Source of the DNA: Cryomorpha sp963748925
GTDB lineage: Bacteria; Bacteroidota; Bacteroidia; Flavobacteriales_D; Cryomorphaceae
NCBI GenBank assembly: GCA_963748925.1
Contig: CAVVKG010000009.1
Span: 868,001 to 932,000, forward strand
Reading direction: 5' to 3'
Length of the DNA stretch: 64,000 bases
A model generated the notes under the pieces. That model was not told the origin of the DNA. It saw only the letters and a list, made by a program, of their open reading frames with translations, and did not search any database. The number at the start of each line of letters is the position of its first letter. The first letter of the stretch is position 1. Of this stretch, positions 1-9,687 are shown in pieces. A program made the position numbers and the translations under genes.

Positions 1-651
1 TACAATGCTTCCTTGCTTGCCGCCCAGTCTTATGCACTAACTTATGCCCACACGAAGCAGTCTGCCTACTATGAGATTGCCAGAAAAGCACTTGAAACAG
101 TTGTTTCCCGTCAAAAAAATGATGGTAGCTGGAACTACAGTGAAAATTTGCTGACAAAAAAGCAGCGTGTTCAGATAGACTTCCATCAGGGATTTATTAT
201 CGATTCCAGCGTAGCAATTTGTGAAGCTTTGGATTACTGTCCTGAGCCGGTAGAAAAAGCTTTGCAGGAAGGTTTTGAATTTTACCGTGATTACCAGTTT
301 AGGCGTGATGGTAGAGCAGTATGGCGGCTGCCTGGAGATTTTCCCGCTGATATTCACCACCAGGCGCAGGGTATTATCACGGCTATTAACTATCATCGAT
401 ACAGCCGCAGCAGGCGGGGAGTTGATCTGGGAAAAAATGTACTGAAATATACTATCGACAATTTTCAAGACAAGCGTGGCTATTTCTATTACCGCAAACA
501 CAAGAATTTTACAGACCGCACAAGTTATATGCGCTGGGGTAATGCCTGGATGTTTCTCGCTATGGCTTCGATGCTAAACGCAGCTGAAGTTCAAAAAACA
601 GATAAGAATATTTTCAGTCCTCTGGGACGGGAAAAACCTGAGGTGAAGTGA
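1..651 (+). CDS. Alpha/alpha-toroid protein of polysaccharide locus (5' partial)
   Basis: The reading frame is open from base 1, so the N-terminus lies outside the window. The visible 216 or so residues look like an alpha/alpha-toroid (squalene-cyclase or glycosidase-like helical repeats), with repeated features such as the DGSWNYS segment and HHQAQGIITAI. Proteins like this often sit in Bacteroidota exopolysaccharide clusters and are frequently mislabelled as delta-aminolevulinic acid dehydratase. A heparinase-like or other polysaccharide-modifying role is possible but not shown. The stop overlaps the GTG start of the next gene (GTGA), so the two are probably translated together. Family assignment is moderate and function is unknown. 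Confidence 0.6.
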   Translation, partial: YNASLLAAQSYALTYAHTKQSAYYEIARKALETVVSRQKNDGSWNYSENLLTKKQRVQIDFHQGFIIDSSVAICEALDYCPEPVEKALQEGFEFYRDYQFRRDGRAVWRLPGDFPADIHHQAQGIITAINYHRYSRSRRGVDLGKNVLKYTIDNFQDKRGYFYYRKHKNFTDRTSYMRWGNAWMFLAMASMLNAAEVQKTDKNIFSPLGREKPEVK

Positions 652-1703
652 GTCGCTTTCTTTTTTACATGGGGCATCCCGCCCATTATCACAATTTCAA
701 GCATTCGATTTCTGCTTTACAGGAGAGAGGGCACGATGTGATAGTTGTGGCGCGTGGAAAAGATGTACTTTTTGACCTGTTAGAAACAGAAAATTGGGAT
801 GTAATAAAATTTCCTGCGCGTAAACCTTCCGGGAAAATAGGTATTGTAGTGACCATTGCCAGGCGTGAGCTTGCAATGCTCAAAATAGCCCGGTCTTTTA
901 AGCCGGATGTGATGATAGGAACCGATTTGGTGATTACGCATATTGGTAAATTGCTCAACGTCCCATCTGTTGTGGTAAATGAGGATGATAGCGCTGCTAT
1001 TCCACTTATGGCGAAATATGCCTTTCCTTATGCAACAGCGGTTCTCGCACCAAACTGCTGCGACCAGTCGCCCGCAAATCATAAGAAAATTGGATACGAA
1101 GGTACTCACGAACTGGCCTATTTGCATCCCGACGTTTTCAAACCGGATATGGATGTTTTGCCGGTAGAATTTCGGGAGGGTGGTGATTATTTCCTTCTTC
1201 GCTTTGCTTCGCTCCACGCGCATCATGACGAGGGCCGCAGCGGAATTTCGGATGAGTTGGCATTGAGAATTATTGCTATCCTGGAACCCCATGGACGTGT
1301 TTTTATTACTTCAGAAAGGCCATTTGCCGAAAGGCTTGAAAAGTACAGACTGCCCGTACATCCTGCTAAAATGCATCAGGTAATGGCGCATGCTTCAATT
1401 TATATCGGCGATTCTCAGACTATGGCTGCGGAGGCGGCGGTATTGGGTGTTCCTTCAATAAGATTTAATGATTTTGTGGGAGAGCTGAGCTATCTCGAGG
1501 AGCTTGAACACAAATACCATCTAACCCGGGGATTCAGATCCACTGAACCCGAGCAGTTGATTGAATTGTTAAAATCGTGGGTAGGCGATAAGAGCCTGAA
1601 ACAAAAATGGTTGGAAAGGCGTAAAGCAATGCTGAGTCAGTCTGTTTCGGTCACACCGTTTTGGATTGAAACATTTGAGAAAATGGCTCATAAAAACCGT
1701 TAA
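648..1703 (+). CDS. DUF354 family glycosyltransferase-like protein
   Basis: This 351-residue protein has the layout of DUF354, a GT-B-like family related to UDP-GlcNAc 2-epimerases and often found in surface polysaccharide clusters. The N-terminus (FYMGHPAHYHNFKHSI) and the segment GDSQTMAAEAAVLGVPSIRFN, near residues 250-275, fit a nucleotide-sugar binding site. It starts with GTG at 648, overlapping the previous stop. It probably acts in the cytoplasm on a polysaccharide or glycolipid precursor. The substrate cannot be read from the sequence. Confidence 0.75.
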   Translation: MSRFLFYMGHPAHYHNFKHSISALQERGHDVIVVARGKDVLFDLLETENWDVIKFPARKPSGKIGIVVTIARRELAMLKIARSFKPDVMIGTDLVITHIGKLLNVPSVVVNEDDSAAIPLMAKYAFPYATAVLAPNCCDQSPANHKKIGYEGTHELAYLHPDVFKPDMDVLPVEFREGGDYFLLRFASLHAHHDEGRSGISDELALRIIAILEPHGRVFITSERPFAERLEKYRLPVHPAKMHQVMAHASIYIGDSQTMAAEAAVLGVPSIRFNDFVGELSYLEELEHKYHLTRGFRSTEPEQLIELLKSWVGDKSLKQKWLERRKAMLSQSVSVTPFWIETFEKMAHKNR

Positions 1704-1757
1704 TTTCTTTTGTTAAAAACTATTCTGATTTTGCTTCAGATGCCTTGTAAGCACCCT

Positions 1758-1765
1758 TAAATTTA
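1758..1765 (+). promoter_or_regulatory. Possible -7 element before the sugar transferase
   Basis: TAAATTTA differs from the Bacteroidota -7 consensus TAnnTTTG at one base. It lies 25 bases before the ATG at 1790, with a TTTTG-like -33 candidate about 22 bases upstream. The 86-base gap is the only real break in this cluster. Weak support. Confidence 0.25.
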
Positions 1766-1789
1766 TGCAACTATCACAAAAACATATAG

Positions 1790-2842
1790 ATGTTACACGT
1801 TGCTACTGAGATGACTCAGCTAACAGGTATTGCGGGAAATAGATTACTTGGCTATCTCGCTCCCTATCTGGAAAGCAAGCACGAAAAAACGGAGATTTTT
1901 AAGATATCTGAGTCAGCCAATTTGCTGAAGCACAGTGACAATACAATAGATAATTTAATTAACCTTCAACGTGTTAATGATATTAAAGGAATCAATAAGT
2001 ATTTCAGAACGGTCAATAGCAAGCTTCATACTGGCGGGAGCTTTACGGGATGTGTAGAAACTCTTGAGCAGCGCAAGCTTAGACTTTTCAAGAAATTTCC
2101 GGCAGGTATTAACCTACTCTACTATGCTCTTGATTTTATTTTTAAGCGCATATTTCCAAAATTCAAGTTTACCAAGCGATTTTATTTCTTCCTTACAAAT
2201 GGTCGTAACCGGGCTCTTTCCAAATCAGAAATTCTTGGACGTTTGGTCTATTGCGGATTTGAAATTGAACATGTGGAAGAGATTGAAAACATTCTCTACT
2301 ATACCGCCAGAAAGGTTGCAGAACCACTTGATTGTTGCGAGCCTAGTACCGGCCTTATTCTTAGAATCAAGCGGATAGGTCGCAAAGGAAAACTCATTAC
2401 CGTTTACAAGTTTAGAACCATGCATCCTTATGCACAGTACATTCAGGAGTATGTTTTCAAACAAAATAGTCTTGAGGAGGGGGGTAAGTTTGCCAATGAT
2501 TTCAGGATTACCAAGTGGGGGAGATGGATGCGTAAGTTTTGGATAGATGAGTTACCGATGATTTACAATATTTTACGAGGTGATTTAAAGCTTGTAGGAG
2601 TTCGGCCACTTAGTGAACATTATTTAAGTCTCTATACCGCCGAGCATAAAGACTTGCGTGTGCAGGGCAAGCCGGGGCTTATACCTCCGTTTTACGCAGA
2701 TATGCCAAGTAACATTGAGGAAATAATGGCATCTGAATCTAAATACATCCATTCTTATGATCAGAATCCGCTTACGACGGATTTTACCTACTGCCTCAAA
2801 GCGTTTAATAATATCTTCTTGCACAAAGCGCGAAGCCATTGA
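1790..2842 (+). CDS. Bacterial sugar transferase with extra N-terminal domain
   Basis: The C-terminal 170 residues match the bacterial sugar transferase family (polyprenyl-phosphate sugar-1-phosphate transferases): KFRTMHPYAQY, WIDELPMIYNILRGDLKLVGVRPLS and KPGLIPPFYADMP. The first 170 residues are a separate domain that often precedes this catalytic part in Bacteroidota (GGSFTGCVETLEQRK; LSKSEILGRLVYCGFEIE) and has a methyltransferase-like look. The long membrane-entry helix that normally comes just before the catalytic core is not obvious here. It likely starts lipid-linked assembly of a polysaccharide made by this locus. The stop overlaps the TTG start of the next gene. Confidence 0.8.
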   Translation: MLHVATEMTQLTGIAGNRLLGYLAPYLESKHEKTEIFKISESANLLKHSDNTIDNLINLQRVNDIKGINKYFRTVNSKLHTGGSFTGCVETLEQRKLRLFKKFPAGINLLYYALDFIFKRIFPKFKFTKRFYFFLTNGRNRALSKSEILGRLVYCGFEIEHVEEIENILYYTARKVAEPLDCCEPSTGLILRIKRIGRKGKLITVYKFRTMHPYAQYIQEYVFKQNSLEEGGKFANDFRITKWGRWMRKFWIDELPMIYNILRGDLKLVGVRPLSEHYLSLYTAEHKDLRVQGKPGLIPPFYADMPSNIEEIMASESKYIHSYDQNPLTTDFTYCLKAFNNIFLHKARSH

Positions 2843-4443
2843 AGAATTTTTGTTTTCTCATTTTTATTTTTCTGTTTCCACAGATCGGCTTGCGGGCACA
2901 GGTAGTATTTGAGCCATCTAAAAATGCTGTTTATGAATTTCTTGATGAAATGGCGGCTGAGCAGATCATTACTCTTAACACTTTCGCTAAACCTTACGCT
3001 CGTAATTTCATTGCAGCCAAGCTTGATAGTGTTGCTCAATACCGCGGAGAACTCAATAAAAGACAACTTGCCGAGCTCGATTTTTACCTTCAGGATTACG
3101 GGAAAGAGCTGTATGTTGGTAAGGATTGGGATAGACGAATAGATGCGTTTTATTACAGCGACTCCACTTTTAGTGTTACAGTAAATCCCATATTGGGTGG
3201 TTCGGTGATGCTTAATGAAAATGGTAGCAGAATACATACCCGGGTCGGTGCCTCCTTTATAGCAACTGCAGGTAAATTTGGGTTTTACGGGTCGCTACGC
3301 GATAATTCCGTTTCGGAGGTTTTGGCGGCACCGCAGTATCTCACCCCTCGTGAAGGTCAGAATTATAAAAGTATTTCTGCAGATAACACGAGTGATTACA
3401 ATGAATTTATTGGAGGAATTAGTTACCAGTGGAAATGGGGTGATGTCTCACTTTTGAAAGATCGGTATATCTGGGGAAATGCAGAGAGGAGTGCCAATAT
3501 CTTTTCCGGAAAGGCACCCTCGTACGCTGCAATTTCTTACCGACTCTATCCGGTAAAATGGCTCGAGTTTCAATACATCCATGGGTGGTTGGTTTCTGAA
3601 GAACTAGATAGTGCAAGGACTTATCTCACCCAAAATGGGAGTCGAAAGATTTACATGAACAAGAATATTGCGGCGAATTATATTACTGTGAAATCAAATT
3701 TTAAAGTCGATTTCACCTTTGGGAATTCAATCGTTTACAGCGATAATGGCATCCAGCCTGTTTACCTGATTCCATTTATGTTTTTTAAATCTGCTGACCA
3801 TACTTATAACGGAACAGGTAGCAATGAGCTGGGTCAAAATGCACAACTGTTTTTTGACGTAAGTGCAAGGCCTTTGAAGCAGGTGCACGTTTTTGCATCG
3901 TTATTTGTTGATGAGGTAAGTTTGAGTAATATGTTTGATTCCGAAAATCAAACCAATATAATGAGTCTCAAATTAGGAGGAACCTGGTATAACGCCTTGC
4001 CAAACTTACATCTTACGGCTGAATACACGCGCACCCATCCCTGGACTTACCGTCATCAAATTCAGTCGACAACATTTGAATCGAATACATACAATCTGGG
4101 TCATTATCTGGGTGAGAATGCTGATGAGCTATATCTTCAGGCTCAATACAAGCCCTGGAAAACGGTTTCGGCTACTGCCTCAGTTTGGTCAGCACGCAAG
4201 GGGCCGCAACACGTTTATGAAATCATTAGCGGAAACGCAAATGTTACCGGTCTGGATTTTATGGAAACGGTAGACTGGAAACAATTGGGAATGCAGCTAG
4301 ATTTAAACTGGGAAATCATTAACGACGCTGTGCTTTTTGCAAAATTCTCCTATCAAAATTCAGAAGGAAATCAATTATATGTTCCAGAGTATCTTTCCGG
4401 AGAGATCATATCTACCGAGCTTGGTTTCCGTATTGGGTGGTAG
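2839..4443 (+). CDS. Wzi-like capsule assembly outer-membrane protein
   Basis: This 534-residue protein begins with a signal peptide (MKNFCFLIFIFLFPQIGLRAQ). A beta-barrel pattern of alternating residues and aromatic strand ends follows, ending in GFRIGW. It resembles the capsule assembly protein Wzi family in Bacteroidota polysaccharide loci, where such proteins bind exported polysaccharide at the outer membrane. The start codon is TTG at 2839, overlapping the previous TGA as TTGA. It is the last gene of the plus-strand cluster. Confidence 0.75.
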   Translation: MKNFCFLIFIFLFPQIGLRAQVVFEPSKNAVYEFLDEMAAEQIITLNTFAKPYARNFIAAKLDSVAQYRGELNKRQLAELDFYLQDYGKELYVGKDWDRRIDAFYYSDSTFSVTVNPILGGSVMLNENGSRIHTRVGASFIATAGKFGFYGSLRDNSVSEVLAAPQYLTPREGQNYKSISADNTSDYNEFIGGISYQWKWGDVSLLKDRYIWGNAERSANIFSGKAPSYAAISYRLYPVKWLEFQYIHGWLVSEELDSARTYLTQNGSRKIYMNKNIAANYITVKSNFKVDFTFGNSIVYSDNGIQPVYLIPFMFFKSADHTYNGTGSNELGQNAQLFFDVSARPLKQVHVFASLFVDEVSLSNMFDSENQTNIMSLKLGGTWYNALPNLHLTAEYTRTHPWTYRHQIQSTTFESNTYNLGHYLGENADELYLQAQYKPWKTVSATASVWSARKGPQHVYEIISGNANVTGLDFMETVDWKQLGMQLDLNWEIINDAVLFAKFSYQNSEGNQLYVPEYLSGEIISTELGFRIGW

Positions 4444-4714
4444 TTTTTTATACAATTCTAAGGATTTGATCTACGGCCTTATTTGTGTTTGCCGAATAGG
4501 TACATAGAAATTAAAGAGTTTTGATTTGCAAGAATAAACCAAAAAGAACTTCCTCTGGTTTGAGTTTTGTGCATTAAAACACAATAAATCTCGGCTTGGA
4601 GTGGTTTGGCTGCGCTGAAATTCCGGAGGAATCTATCCCCAAATCTTTAAATCGAAGATGCTGACCATTGCATCAGTAGGAAACACCTAAGTTTCTATGT
4701 AGTTTAAAAACTAA

Positions 4715-5857
4715 CTATTGTTTGGCTGGGTCTCCACCGTTCAGTAAATACTGCATTTCAAAAAGCTTAAGCTGGAGTTCAAACATTTTAAGTTTCACTT
4801 CTTCCAGTTCTTCGCTTTGTTGTGTCTGGTCAATTTTTCCTGATTGACGAGAAGCAATGGGTTCTTCGAGATTCACTGAATTAGGCTGTACATCCTCTTT
4901 TTTAGACCCAAAAAGTTTCCACTTCTCATCTTCCGCTTTTGGAGTCTTTTCCTCCTTTATCTTTTTTTTTGGATACTGACTTTTTTCACGGTTGAAGTTA
5001 TACCGCACCCCCAAACCGAAGTAAGAATATTTGTCTTGAGCAGAAAAATCACGATCCCATGTATCCAATCTGTCTGTGGAAAGATTGTTAAGAGTATAAC
5101 TAAACGTTAAGTCTGTTTTGTAGTTTACTCTGTATCTAAAAGTAAATCCTACAGGTACATTAAAGGCAACTGCCGGTGCTGTTTTCTTGTCTGCAGTATA
5201 GCGTTGGGTCGGCGGGTTTTCATCAGTAACCGTATAGCCCACATAATCTCTCACTCTACCATCTGGAGCTCGCCAATAAGAAAGCGACCGATAAAGAGTA
5301 ACGCCAACTCCAATCTCGGCATTCAGGAATATTTTATGGTTTTCAAGACCGTCCTTTTTGGTTAATAAATCCAAGATATTGTAAGTGGCAACAAGACCAA
5401 CTGTGTTGTAGTGTGCCTCAAAATCTACCGGAAGGCTTTGTTTTCCCGGCAATCGTCCTCCGCTTAGCTTTCCTTTTTCAAATTGTAGTTTAGCTCCTAA
5501 ACCCCACTTTATTTCACGTTCCACATTAACCCTCCAGGCAAATCTGTAGTATTTGTCAAAATCGTCCATTGGAGCAAAAATGTCATAATCTGCTAGTGAG
5601 CCGTGGAAAAGTCCCACGCCGGCGCTTGCACCAACCGAAAATCCATTAAAAAAAGCGCCGAGTTTTTTAGATTCACTCGAATCACCATCAGCAAAAGCTA
5701 CACGGTTCAAGCGATATTGATCAGGTAATAGATCACTTTCATAATCCAGAGTAGCTGAAAAAACTTGTAATGACAAGGTAGTCAGCAGGATAGCAATTAA
5801 GGGGTAGGTGTACTTTTTCACAATATCAAATCTGCCTTTTTCTTTTGAATACGGCAA
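4715..5857 (-). CDS. Outer-membrane beta-barrel protein with C-terminal coiled coil
   Basis: This protein of up to 380 residues has a signal peptide (LIAILLTTLSLQVFS), then a barrel-like region of about 250 residues with GxGxxxxY strand patterns (GLGVRYNFNRE). A charged, Lys/Glu-rich linker follows, then a predicted coiled coil at the end (EELEEVKLKMFELQLKLFEMQ). The annotated ATG gives 12 extra charged residues. A GTG at 5821 would place the Lys-Lys pair right at the signal peptide start and may be the true start. The combination of barrel plus cytosol-unlike coiled coil suggests an envelope protein reaching into the periplasm. Specific function unknown. Confidence 0.6.
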   Translation of the reverse strand: MPYSKEKGRFDIVKKYTYPLIAILLTTLSLQVFSATLDYESDLLPDQYRLNRVAFADGDSSESKKLGAFFNGFSVGASAGVGLFHGSLADYDIFAPMDDFDKYYRFAWRVNVEREIKWGLGAKLQFEKGKLSGGRLPGKQSLPVDFEAHYNTVGLVATYNILDLLTKKDGLENHKIFLNAEIGVGVTLYRSLSYWRAPDGRVRDYVGYTVTDENPPTQRYTADKKTAPAVAFNVPVGFTFRYRVNYKTDLTFSYTLNNLSTDRLDTWDRDFSAQDKYSYFGLGVRYNFNREKSQYPKKKIKEEKTPKAEDEKWKLFGSKKEDVQPNSVNLEEPIASRQSGKIDQTQQSEELEEVKLKMFELQLKLFEMQYLLNGGDPAKQ

Positions 5858-5960
5858 GAAATAGGTTTAGGTTTTATTATGAATAAAATGTTGAAAACAT
5901 ACTGAATTCCAAAAATAAATTCTTTCTTTATTCCCTAAAATTGCTATATATACCAATCGT

Positions 5961-7106
5961 GTGCGTCTAGTAATAAGTTTGTTTTTGTTTTTGCTTTCTT
6001 TTTCAGCTCTAAAAGCTCAAAAGAGAGATGTTATTGAACGCGATTATTTCCCCAATTCAAGGGCGAAGAATGCGGCTGTTGCTGCTGCACGATACGCTGA
6101 AGAAGCTTATTTCTACACAAAGTTTACGAGTTATATAAGTGCGGTAGATAGCTCAAGAATGTTTGCCGATACAGCTTTGTTTTTTGTGAAGCGTGCCACC
6201 ATGCTTGCAGATACTTCCCTACTGTACGCACCGCCTACTAATTATTCAGCGGTGGAATTTTTGAATTCGGGAGTAAAAAAGGCAGAAAGTGCGAACACAG
6301 TTATACGGACATATTATCCAATGATTGAGATAAAATCGCATAATGTTTTTGGACGGGAGGCGGCTTTAAATCTCAGTAATTCAGTAATGGACTTTTACAA
6401 TGCCTCCCTCTTACTTAATGGTGATTCAAACGCTCCCACTAGCGAAGATGACCGATATGAAGTCTTGCCATATGACGATGAAGTTGTGCGACTGGAAGTA
6501 GATGAAACCGCTTTTCAGTTGGCCTCGAATGCTATGGAAGCGGAAATTGATGACCTGGAAGAACTATCGAGTAGTATTCAAAAAAATATTCAGGCGGCTG
6601 CTGATCAGAAGAAGAGATTTGCCCTCAGGCAGAATTTAGACAAAGTTGATGAGTTGCTTTCTGAAACTACATCCCGGTTAAGATCAACATCTCAGCAAAT
6701 TCAGGAAATCAGACAGTTGCTGAGCAAAAAGCACCTCGACGATGTTAAGAATGTGGAGGAGCCTGATCACTTGTCTTATTTTGAAACTTCTGGAGTTCAG
6801 AATGAGATAGAAATGGATAAAGAAGTGCCGGATGGGTTGGTTTATAAAATACAACTTGGTTACTATCCTACCGATGTCGATATCGATAATTTCCATGGTC
6901 TGTTTCCTATCTCGGGAGAAACTGTGCGCAAAGATCTGGCACGTTATTATGCCGGTCTGTTTTATTCGCTCAAAGAAGCCTCGGTTGGAAATGACTACGT
7001 ACGAAACAACGCCATCGCCAATGCATTTATCGTTCCATTTCAAAACGGAAAGAAAATAAGCATTAGTACCGCTGTAGAAATTGAGCGGGAGAGAGGAGTG
7101 AGGTAA
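5961..7106 (+). CDS. Secreted coiled-coil protein with SPOR-like C-terminus
   Basis: This is a 381-residue protein starting with GTG, with a clean signal peptide (LFLFLLSFSALKAQ). Residues 25-150 are helical and Ala/Ser-rich, residues 190-250 are a coiled coil (IDDLEELSSSIQKNIQ), and the last 90 residues (VYKIQLGYYPTDVDIDNFHGLFPIS...NAFIVPFQNGKKI) read like a divergent SPOR or Bacteroidota surface-sensing module. It faces the next gene tail to tail with a 16-base gap. Function is not recognised. A periplasmic structural or peptidoglycan-linked role is an inference. Confidence 0.55.
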   Translation: MRLVISLFLFLLSFSALKAQKRDVIERDYFPNSRAKNAAVAAARYAEEAYFYTKFTSYISAVDSSRMFADTALFFVKRATMLADTSLLYAPPTNYSAVEFLNSGVKKAESANTVIRTYYPMIEIKSHNVFGREAALNLSNSVMDFYNASLLLNGDSNAPTSEDDRYEVLPYDDEVVRLEVDETAFQLASNAMEAEIDDLEELSSSIQKNIQAAADQKKRFALRQNLDKVDELLSETTSRLRSTSQQIQEIRQLLSKKHLDDVKNVEEPDHLSYFETSGVQNEIEMDKEVPDGLVYKIQLGYYPTDVDIDNFHGLFPISGETVRKDLARYYAGLFYSLKEASVGNDYVRNNAIANAFIVPFQNGKKISISTAVEIERERGVR

Positions 7107-7122
7107 TTTACTCACAAAATTC

Positions 7123-8493
7123 TTACTGTGCCATGCGCATCGTGTCTGTTAAAAGTTGATCAATATCTGTTTTCTGTTCAGGACTCAAGCAAACAAGTAT
7201 TTCTTGAAGGTTTTCTTTAAAAGCAATTTCCGTTACTTTCATTTCCAGGAAAGAAGCTACAAGCGTATAAATCTTTAAATGAGGAGTGAGTCCGGATTTT
7301 TGTTCTTGTTCAGCAAGCTTGTTTTTGCGCTCTAGTCTTAATAGTTCACTAAGTCTCCCATCTTTCACTAGTGCAAAAAAATACATTCTAAAAAAGTAGT
7401 GCCATTTAAATTGAAAAATGCTGTTTCCCAGCTCTTCATATAAGCGCTTCGCAATTCGAATACTTTTTTTGAAATCGGAATAATGATTGAGGCAACGGCA
7501 ATAGTTAGCGATAAAGATTACCCTGCGAGATCCGTCCTGTGATAATTTGTAGTAGCTAAGAGAAGCCTTAGAGTGCTGCAAGACTTCTTCAAATCGCCTC
7601 ATATTCATAAGCACACTGCAGTAGTTATTGAGGTAGTACAAATAATCTTCTGTGAATTGTTTAATGGATTGAAGTCCGCAAAACGCCGCTTTTTTCAGAT
7701 TGCCCTCATAGTTGCGCAGCAAGAGTTTATTGGCGTAGTAATTGGAAAGGATTCTTCGGGAATAAAACTCCCCTTTCAGAAGACTTTTCTTCAGCTCGTC
7801 CATAGGTTCGAGCATGGTTGTTATTTGCCGCGTGCTAATGTGGTATAGATTATAAGCCACCAGTGCTTGATACCTGTTTTTCTTAGTTATTTCCTCATTG
7901 TAGAAAATATCTAATAGCCATTTAACATCTTCTTTTTTGCTCTTCGCAGAATTCAGGTTCTCGGGTAAAACAAATTTTGAAGTCAGCTCTTCAATTTTCT
8001 TTTCAATATTCTCGTTTTCAAGATAGAAGTCCGCGTGATTTTCAATAAAGTTTTTAATTATGATGTAGTCCTTTTCCCGAAATCTAATCAGCAGATATCT
8101 TTTGTAGTTCTGCATCGTCCGGTAAAAGCTGGCAGCATGAAACCAGGCCGGCTCAAAGCTCTCTACTTCACGCCTAATGCGCTGTTGCTCTTCAGGCGGA
8201 ATGGCATCAGTAGTAATCAGGAAGTCTATTTTTGAAATCCAGGCGTAGTAGGCATCCACATCAATACGTTCAAGCTTCGTGTTGAAATACTTGATAATTC
8301 GCGAGTATTTCCTCGGGTCGATTTTGGCGTCAAAACCGCTATGCTTCTCGGGGAAGTTAACGAGGATGTGCAACTTCTCAATAATTGAGAGTATTTCCGG
8401 ATCAGAAATCTCATTATTTGCTCGAATATGCTCTACCTCTGCGGGGAATAGTGTTGCGGCAAATGAATCAAATTTTTGGAGCGGCTTTTTCAC
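7123..8493 (-). CDS. Helical-repeat (TPR-like) cytoplasmic protein, function unknown
   Basis: This 456-residue protein has no signal peptide or membrane segment. Many amphipathic helix pairs with aromatic residues (YYLNNYCSVLMNMRRFEEVLQHSKA near residues 290-315; NYCRCLNHYSDFKKSIRIAKRLYEEL near 330-355) suggest degenerate TPR repeats. Proteins of this kind are common and unnamed in Flavobacteriales. No catalytic motif is visible. It has no close operon partner: the next gene upstream begins 225 bases away. Confidence 0.5.
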   Translation of the reverse strand: MKKPLQKFDSFAATLFPAEVEHIRANNEISDPEILSIIEKLHILVNFPEKHSGFDAKIDPRKYSRIIKYFNTKLERIDVDAYYAWISKIDFLITTDAIPPEEQQRIRREVESFEPAWFHAASFYRTMQNYKRYLLIRFREKDYIIIKNFIENHADFYLENENIEKKIEELTSKFVLPENLNSAKSKKEDVKWLLDIFYNEEITKKNRYQALVAYNLYHISTRQITTMLEPMDELKKSLLKGEFYSRRILSNYYANKLLLRNYEGNLKKAAFCGLQSIKQFTEDYLYYLNNYCSVLMNMRRFEEVLQHSKASLSYYKLSQDGSRRVIFIANYCRCLNHYSDFKKSIRIAKRLYEELGNSIFQFKWHYFFRMYFFALVKDGRLSELLRLERKNKLAEQEQKSGLTPHLKIYTLVASFLEMKVTEIAFKENLQEILVCLSPEQKTDIDQLLTDTMRMAQ

Positions 8494-8718
8494 AAATCGA
8501 AGGTATTAAAAATTTGTGCTTCGCGCCGGGTCTCTTTCTTGGGTAGGAAGGGTTTTTGAGGTGGTTCAACAAAACGGCTGCCGGCTTCTATTCAACTCCA
8601 ATTCTCGATTTAATAGTCCGAGTTAGCTGGCTTCATATTGATTTAGGAGCAACCTTAAAATAGCTCACTCTTTCAAACCGCAGTCTCTCGTCACCCAATT
8701 TTCACCAAATTGCTTTAA

Positions 8719-9678
8719 TTACTTCCCCAAAAACCCGGAAATAAGCCTATTCACTTCATCAGCTTTTTCAAACATCACAAAGTGCCCGGCCTTTTCAACC
8801 ACATTTACCTGGCTATTGGGAATAAGTTCTCCTGCCTTTTCTGCAATTTTTGATGTTTTGCCTCCGTGTAAATACCTGTTTGGAATTAAGGCATCTGAAT
8901 CACCGAAAACCACGAGGGTAGGCTGTGTAATTTTCGGTAAATCTCTAATTACGGGTTGGTTTACCATTCCTGTTACACATTTGGGAATAATATTGCAATA
9001 CCATCGAAATTCTTCGCCGGCACCGGTAATCGCATAGCGATCTCTCACCATGAAAAATGCATCTTTTGGCATCTTGTAAAAATTGCTTCCCATATTGGTT
9101 TCGATGGTTTGCAGAGGCGTTAGCATTACACCTTTTGCCGTAAGGGCATCTCTAAACCATTCCTTCTCACCTTCGCTAAATGTTTCCACACCGGCAGGAG
9201 CAATAAGAACCAATTTCTGCACGAGGTCGGGATTTTTCAAAGCTGTGATTATTGAGATTTGTCCACCCATTGAGTGCCCGGCGAGATTTATGTTTTTAAG
9301 ATTTAACGCTTCCGCGAATTCACTCACTGCATCTGCATAAAACGTCATAGTGCCAGAGTAATTTCCTTTTGAAGATTTCCCATATCCGGGTAGATCTATG
9401 GCGATGCAGCGATAGTTACTTTTTAAGCCTTCGATTGTCTTTTTCCATGCCGGTGCATAACTTCCCAAACCATGTACGAATACAATGGTTTCCTGACCAC
9501 TTCCTTCATCCATATAGGCTATTTCAATTCCACTTGAAAGGGTTACTTTCTTTACGGGAAAGGGGTAGCTAACTTCATCAAAACTGCTAACTTTTTCAAA
9601 ACCTTCATACATGCCTTGAGCTGAGCTAAAGCCTGTGAAAAGAAAACTGAATGCGATAATTAGTCCAATCTTTTTCAT
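8719..9678 (-). CDS. Secreted alpha/beta hydrolase
   Basis: This 319-residue protein has a signal peptide (MKKIGLIIAFSFLFTGFSSA), so it probably acts in the periplasm or at the surface. The alpha/beta hydrolase fold is clear: an HG oxyanion motif (FVHGLGS, near 68), a nucleophile elbow GHSMGG with Ser136, an acid in GDSDALIP and His in AGHFVMFE. It resembles esterases and meta-cleavage-type hydrolases; the substrate is unknown. It follows the porin-like gene by 9 bases and ends the minus-strand cluster that starts at 17913, so it may release the compound that the cluster imports. Confidence 0.8.
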   Translation of the reverse strand: MKKIGLIIAFSFLFTGFSSAQGMYEGFEKVSSFDEVSYPFPVKKVTLSSGIEIAYMDEGSGQETIVFVHGLGSYAPAWKKTIEGLKSNYRCIAIDLPGYGKSSKGNYSGTMTFYADAVSEFAEALNLKNINLAGHSMGGQISIITALKNPDLVQKLVLIAPAGVETFSEGEKEWFRDALTAKGVMLTPLQTIETNMGSNFYKMPKDAFFMVRDRYAITGAGEEFRWYCNIIPKCVTGMVNQPVIRDLPKITQPTLVVFGDSDALIPNRYLHGGKTSKIAEKAGELIPNSQVNVVEKAGHFVMFEKADEVNRLISGFLGK

Positions 9679-9687
9679 ATCAAATCT

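Noticed and set aside
4498..4702. Inverted TACATAGAAA arms in the 4444-4714 gap
   Set aside because: The arms are only about 10 bases long and 190 bases apart, and no target-site repeats are visible. This could be chance.
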